From Microcaldota archaeon (GTDB lineage: Archaea > Micrarchaeota > Micrarchaeia > Anstonellales > Anstonellaceae), in contig JAOAJF010000001.1 of assembly GCA_026414325.1 (NCBI GenBank), positions 100,090 through 140,823 on the forward strand: a DNA stretch of 40,734 nt, written 5' to 3'. Positions 38,308 through 40,734 of this stretch are shown here, one piece after another. Made by a program: the position numbers and the translations under genes. The notes beneath the pieces were generated by a model. It worked only from the letters and a program-made list of their open reading frames with translations, ran no database searches and was not told the origin of the DNA. Each line of letters begins with the position of its first letter. Position 1 is the first letter of the stretch.

Positions 38308-39627
38308 ATGTATTTTCAAGAAAAAAATAAAGAAAAACAAGTTGTAACTCCAGGCCCTTACATCCCATCTATCTCAGGGGAAGCATTTGATAACTTTAAG
38401 AAAGAATCAGAAATATATAAGGGTTCAAATCTTAATCTTTCGCTTACACAAATTCAGAATTGGGTAAATCTGATTTATTCTTCTGCTGATCTTCTAAATA
38501 CTTATAGTCTTCTAAATACTTATAGTCTTGATAAATTATATAATTTTCCTATTGGCAGCGCTGAACTTGTATTAAAATGGTTTTCAAGTAAAAATTATCT
38601 ACCAGGTCTAGTTTTTTTTTCAAATTTTGTTGGTGTAATAAGAAATGAGAATGATTTATCCAAGTTAGCTGATATATATGGGAAATTAGTACGGGAAGAG
38701 TTAGGTTTCATTTTATCATCCATTTTAAAAAATGAGCAAAACTTTTTACAAGAAAAATTTTTACAAGAAAAAAATAAGCTAATTGATACATTCTTAAAGT
38801 ATGGGTATATTAGTAGAAAAGATACTCAACATTTTAATAAGATAAAAGAAGAATTAGAAAGATCGACACCCAATTTAAAATTTTTAATTACTGAAAACGC
38901 AATCATTCTTCCTCTACCGAAACTTTCTAATAATCAAGTTACTGAGTCATTAACTATCGAATTGGATCTATCTAAAGAAACTGATATCAATTCTTTTATA
39001 AATCTAATAAAATCTTATAACGAGGTTAAGATCGTATTTGCGGGTTTTTCACAGGATGAGGAGAAGAACCTGGTTGGTATATTCACTAATAAGTTAAAAT
39101 CATCAAATTTCTATCGTTCGGAATATACCCCATCTTCTCATGAGCTTATTATAAAATTTAAAAATGAAAAGGAAAGTTCAAATTCTGCAATAATAACAAT
39201 AAAAGAGAAAATCCCACTTGACGCAATTGTTCACAAAAAACAAGAAGACACTTCTGATAAAAATGTTGATAAAGAAAAACCCCAGAGTGCTATCGCTGGG
39301 GAATCTAAAGAAAATAAACAAAAAGAACAACCAAAAATAGAGAAAAAAGAACAACCAACAGTGAAAAAAGAAGAGAAAAAAGAACAACCAACAGTGAAAA
39401 AAGAAGAGAAAAAAGAAGAATTGCCTGATACTTATGAAGAGCTTAAAACGAAAATTCTATCAAAAATAGAAAATGAATCCATCTCATTTTCTTATGATGA
39501 TTTAAAGAAGTCGCTCCTTAATTGGGGCATTTATAGTGATTTCATAATTTTTCTAAATAAAAATGGGATCAAATACGAAATAAATAAAGAAAATGGTACA
39601 ATTATTTTTTTCAAAAACAAAAAATAA
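38308..39627 (+). CDS. Unknown Lys/Glu-rich protein with internal tandem duplications
   Basis: 439 residues, no signal peptide or membrane segment. The N-terminal half is helical and polar; a small beta domain follows (about 190-305); then a Lys/Glu/Gln/Pro low-complexity linker (about 310-375) joins a C-terminal domain of about 65 residues (YEELKTKILSKIENESISFSYDDLKKSLLNWGIYSDFIIFLNKNGIKYEI) that looks like a winged-helix or SAP-type fold. Three exact in-frame tandem copies occur: LLNTYS, FLQEK and EKKEQPTVKKE. I recognise no family. It begins a likely two-gene unit with the 39646 gene, 18 nt downstream with a good ribosome binding site. Confidence 0.6.
   Translation: MYFQEKNKEKQVVTPGPYIPSISGEAFDNFKKESEIYKGSNLNLSLTQIQNWVNLIYSSADLLNTYSLLNTYSLDKLYNFPIGSAELVLKWFSSKNYLPGLVFFSNFVGVIRNENDLSKLADIYGKLVREELGFILSSILKNEQNFLQEKFLQEKNKLIDTFLKYGYISRKDTQHFNKIKEELERSTPNLKFLITENAIILPLPKLSNNQVTESLTIELDLSKETDINSFINLIKSYNEVKIVFAGFSQDEEKNLVGIFTNKLKSSNFYRSEYTPSSHELIIKFKNEKESSNSAIITIKEKIPLDAIVHKKQEDTSDKNVDKEKPQSAIAGESKENKQKEQPKIEKKEQPTVKKEEKKEQPTVKKEEKKEELPDTYEELKTKILSKIENESISFSYDDLKKSLLNWGIYSDFIIFLNKNGIKYEINKENGTIIFFKNKK
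38491..38526 (+). repeat. Tandem duplication, 18 bp x 2
   Basis: CTTCTAAATACTTATAGT is present twice without mismatch, in frame, giving LLNTYS twice in the 38308 gene. Confidence 0.95.
38743..38772 (+). repeat. Tandem duplication, 15 bp x 2
   Basis: TTTTTACAAGAAAAA is present twice without mismatch, in frame, giving FLQEK twice in the 38308 gene. Confidence 0.95.
39340..39405 (+). repeat. Tandem duplication, 33 bp x 2
   Basis: A 33-bp unit beginning GAGAAAAAAGAACAACC is present twice without mismatch, followed by the first 12 bp of a third copy. It gives EKKEQPTVKKE twice in the linker of the 38308 protein. Confidence 0.95.
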
Positions 39628-39645
39628 TAACTAGAAGGTGAAATA

Positions 39646-40734
39646 ATGAGGTTTACATATGAAGATAGTTCGCAAAGTTTTTTTAATAATTTTCCATATA
39701 CTAACGCTGCTTTAGCTAAGAAAGAAGAGTTATTAAAAGAACCATTTAAAGATTTTTTTTCTACTTATTTTTCCCCGAGTTCTATAGGACTTTCTGAGCT
39801 TTCATATAAAAATATAAAAAATATTATAAAAAATATAGACACTATTTTTAATGCTTTTCTTTCAAATCCTAATTTAGATAATTTTTTATTTACTATCCTA
39901 GCCTCAAAAATAGAAGAAAGCAAGCAGAAATTCGCAGATTTAGTAAAGAATCTTTCCAGTCTTTCCAGAAAAGATTTTATTCCAGCTATTTCCAGATCTT
40001 CTGCTCAAACCGCATCTGCTATCTCTTATCAAAGGATAAATCCGGAAAGTGAAATCTTTGATGGTAATGCTCTAAGAAATGATGCAGATGCTATTGCAAT
40101 TTTAAATTTTGCTGACCTGAATGCAACCGTCAATATATTCAATAGTTTACATAAAAAAGTAGATCCAAATAAATTAGATGAATTAACACATAGTCTTTTA
40201 CATTTATCTTCAGGAAATATACGTTTAACTATTTATAACAATGGTTTTATCTATTTTTGTGAAGAAGAAATAAAAAACTTAATTGAACAATTTTCAAAAG
40301 CAAACTTTTCAAATAATACTATGATGTTAACTTTATTTAACATCACAATCAACAAGGCAAAAATGCTCTATAATCAATTCGGTCCAGAGAAGGCAAAAGA
40401 ATATTTAAATTATTGTTCCAACGAGATATTACGTATTAACAATCCACTTAATGCTGCAAGAAAGCTTACAATTGGTCCTACAGCACCTGGCGAAATTACC
40501 GTTCGAAAACCAATAAACTTGGTCGAAGATATAATTTATTCTACTAACCCAACTTACACTTTTTTTGGTATGGACCTATCTCCATGGGCTTCTATTTATC
40601 TTGATCGTAGAACAGAACAAAAGTATCCTACAAGAAATGTATTCTATCAAGAACAAGGTGATCTAAAATATACTCTATATAATTTAGCTAATTTTTATGA
40701 GTATGGGGGTGGAATTACTGGCCCCTATCTATCC
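39646..40734 (+). CDS. Unknown protein, 5' part (runs off the window)
   Basis: Not in the ORF track because it has no stop inside the window. From ATG 39646 the frame stays open for 363 codons to the last base. AGAAGGTGA stands just upstream. The product starts MRFTYEDSSQSFFNNFPYTNAAL and is helical and Asn/Ser/Phe-rich, without a signal peptide or membrane helix in the visible part. No family or motif is recognised. It follows the repeat-bearing 38308 gene with an 18-nt gap on the same strand and probably shares its transcript. Both use codons such as CGT, GTC and ATC a little more than their neighbours, which could indicate a different origin, but I have not counted this. Confidence 0.65.
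   Translation, partial: MRFTYEDSSQSFFNNFPYTNAALAKKEELLKEPFKDFFSTYFSPSSIGLSELSYKNIKNIIKNIDTIFNAFLSNPNLDNFLFTILASKIEESKQKFADLVKNLSSLSRKDFIPAISRSSAQTASAISYQRINPESEIFDGNALRNDADAIAILNFADLNATVNIFNSLHKKVDPNKLDELTHSLLHLSSGNIRLTIYNNGFIYFCEEEIKNLIEQFSKANFSNNTMMLTLFNITINKAKMLYNQFGPEKAKEYLNYCSNEILRINNPLNAARKLTIGPTAPGEITVRKPINLVEDIIYSTNPTYTFFGMDLSPWASIYLDRRTEQKYPTRNVFYQEQGDLKYTLYNLANFYEYGGGITGPYLS

Noticed and set aside
39280-39301. Hairpin CCCCAG...CTGGGG, possible terminator or regulatory site.
   Set aside because: It lies inside the 38308 coding sequence, has no T-run after it and a 10-nt loop; chance or codon constraint is more likely.
1-40734. CRISPR array, insertion sequence, rRNA genes or prophage.
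   Set aside because: No regularly spaced repeats, transposase signatures, rRNA segments or phage structural genes were seen in any part of the window.

Overview
The window is from an AT-rich archaeon. Every information-processing gene is archaeal in type: TFB, a TATA-binding protein, Rpo4, L21e, PriS/PriL, archaeal DnaG, archaeal-type LeuRS, Trm5 and a GMP synthetase split into two genes. There are also a tRNA-Leu with a canonical intron, TATA/BRE-like promoters, several apparently leaderless starts and a strong GGAGGT-type Shine-Dalgarno at other genes. Small, tightly packed, often overlapping genes and many short orphan membrane proteins suggest a DPANN-like lineage (Diapherotrites, Micrarchaeota or a relative). 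That placement is inference. The cell keeps purine and pyrimidine steps (PurC, PurE, GuaA, PyrE, PyrF, dCMP deaminase), so it does not look like an extremely reduced parasite.

Layout. 1-5.9 kb: a type IV pilus-like locus on the minus strand (two TadC/FlaJ platform proteins, a TadA/FlaI ATPase, three prepilin-like proteins and an anchored surface protein), interrupted by a plus-strand PH-domain membrane protein. 5.9-11.8 kb: Trm5, LeuRS, NAD(P)HX dehydratase, intron-containing tRNA-Leu(CAA), RpiA and a small membrane protein. 11.8-18.5 kb: flavodoxin-fold oxidoreductase, a GC-rich candidate structured RNA, DnaG, tRNA-Val(GAC), TFB, a DUF5752-like protein, a Phe-rich membrane protein and the PriL-PriS primase pair. 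18.5-24.8 kb: dCMP deaminase, an anchored Cys-containing protein, the two GMP synthetase genes flanking a frameshifted coiled-coil gene, an orphan AbiEii-type nucleotidyltransferase, a double-domain LOG-like protein and an anchored CPHC thioredoxin-fold protein. 24.9-31.7 kb: PyrE-PyrF, MFS permease, TauE/SafE permease, CPAC protein, GT2 glycosyltransferase and agmatinase-like hydrolase. 31.7-38.2 kb: UbiA-type lipid prenyltransferase, PurC-PurE, two orphan membrane proteins, the conserved archaeal cluster L21e-Rpo4-DUF655-RsmA, then a TBP gene that encodes only one repeat, followed by DUF92. 38.3-40.7 kb: two unrecognised genes; the first has three separate in-frame tandem duplications, and the second runs off the window.

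The main point for follow-up is the 96-residue TATA-binding protein at 37320. It holds one TBP lobe with both DNA-intercalating phenylalanines and would have to act as a homodimer, or with a partner encoded elsewhere. Other leads are the frameshifted gene at 20616-21585 with a 5' exon absent from the ORF track, the 59-nt GC-rich RNA candidate at 12591, the internal duplication in the LOG-like protein, an apparent AUA start for the MFS gene, and the repeat-expanding unknown pair at the right end.
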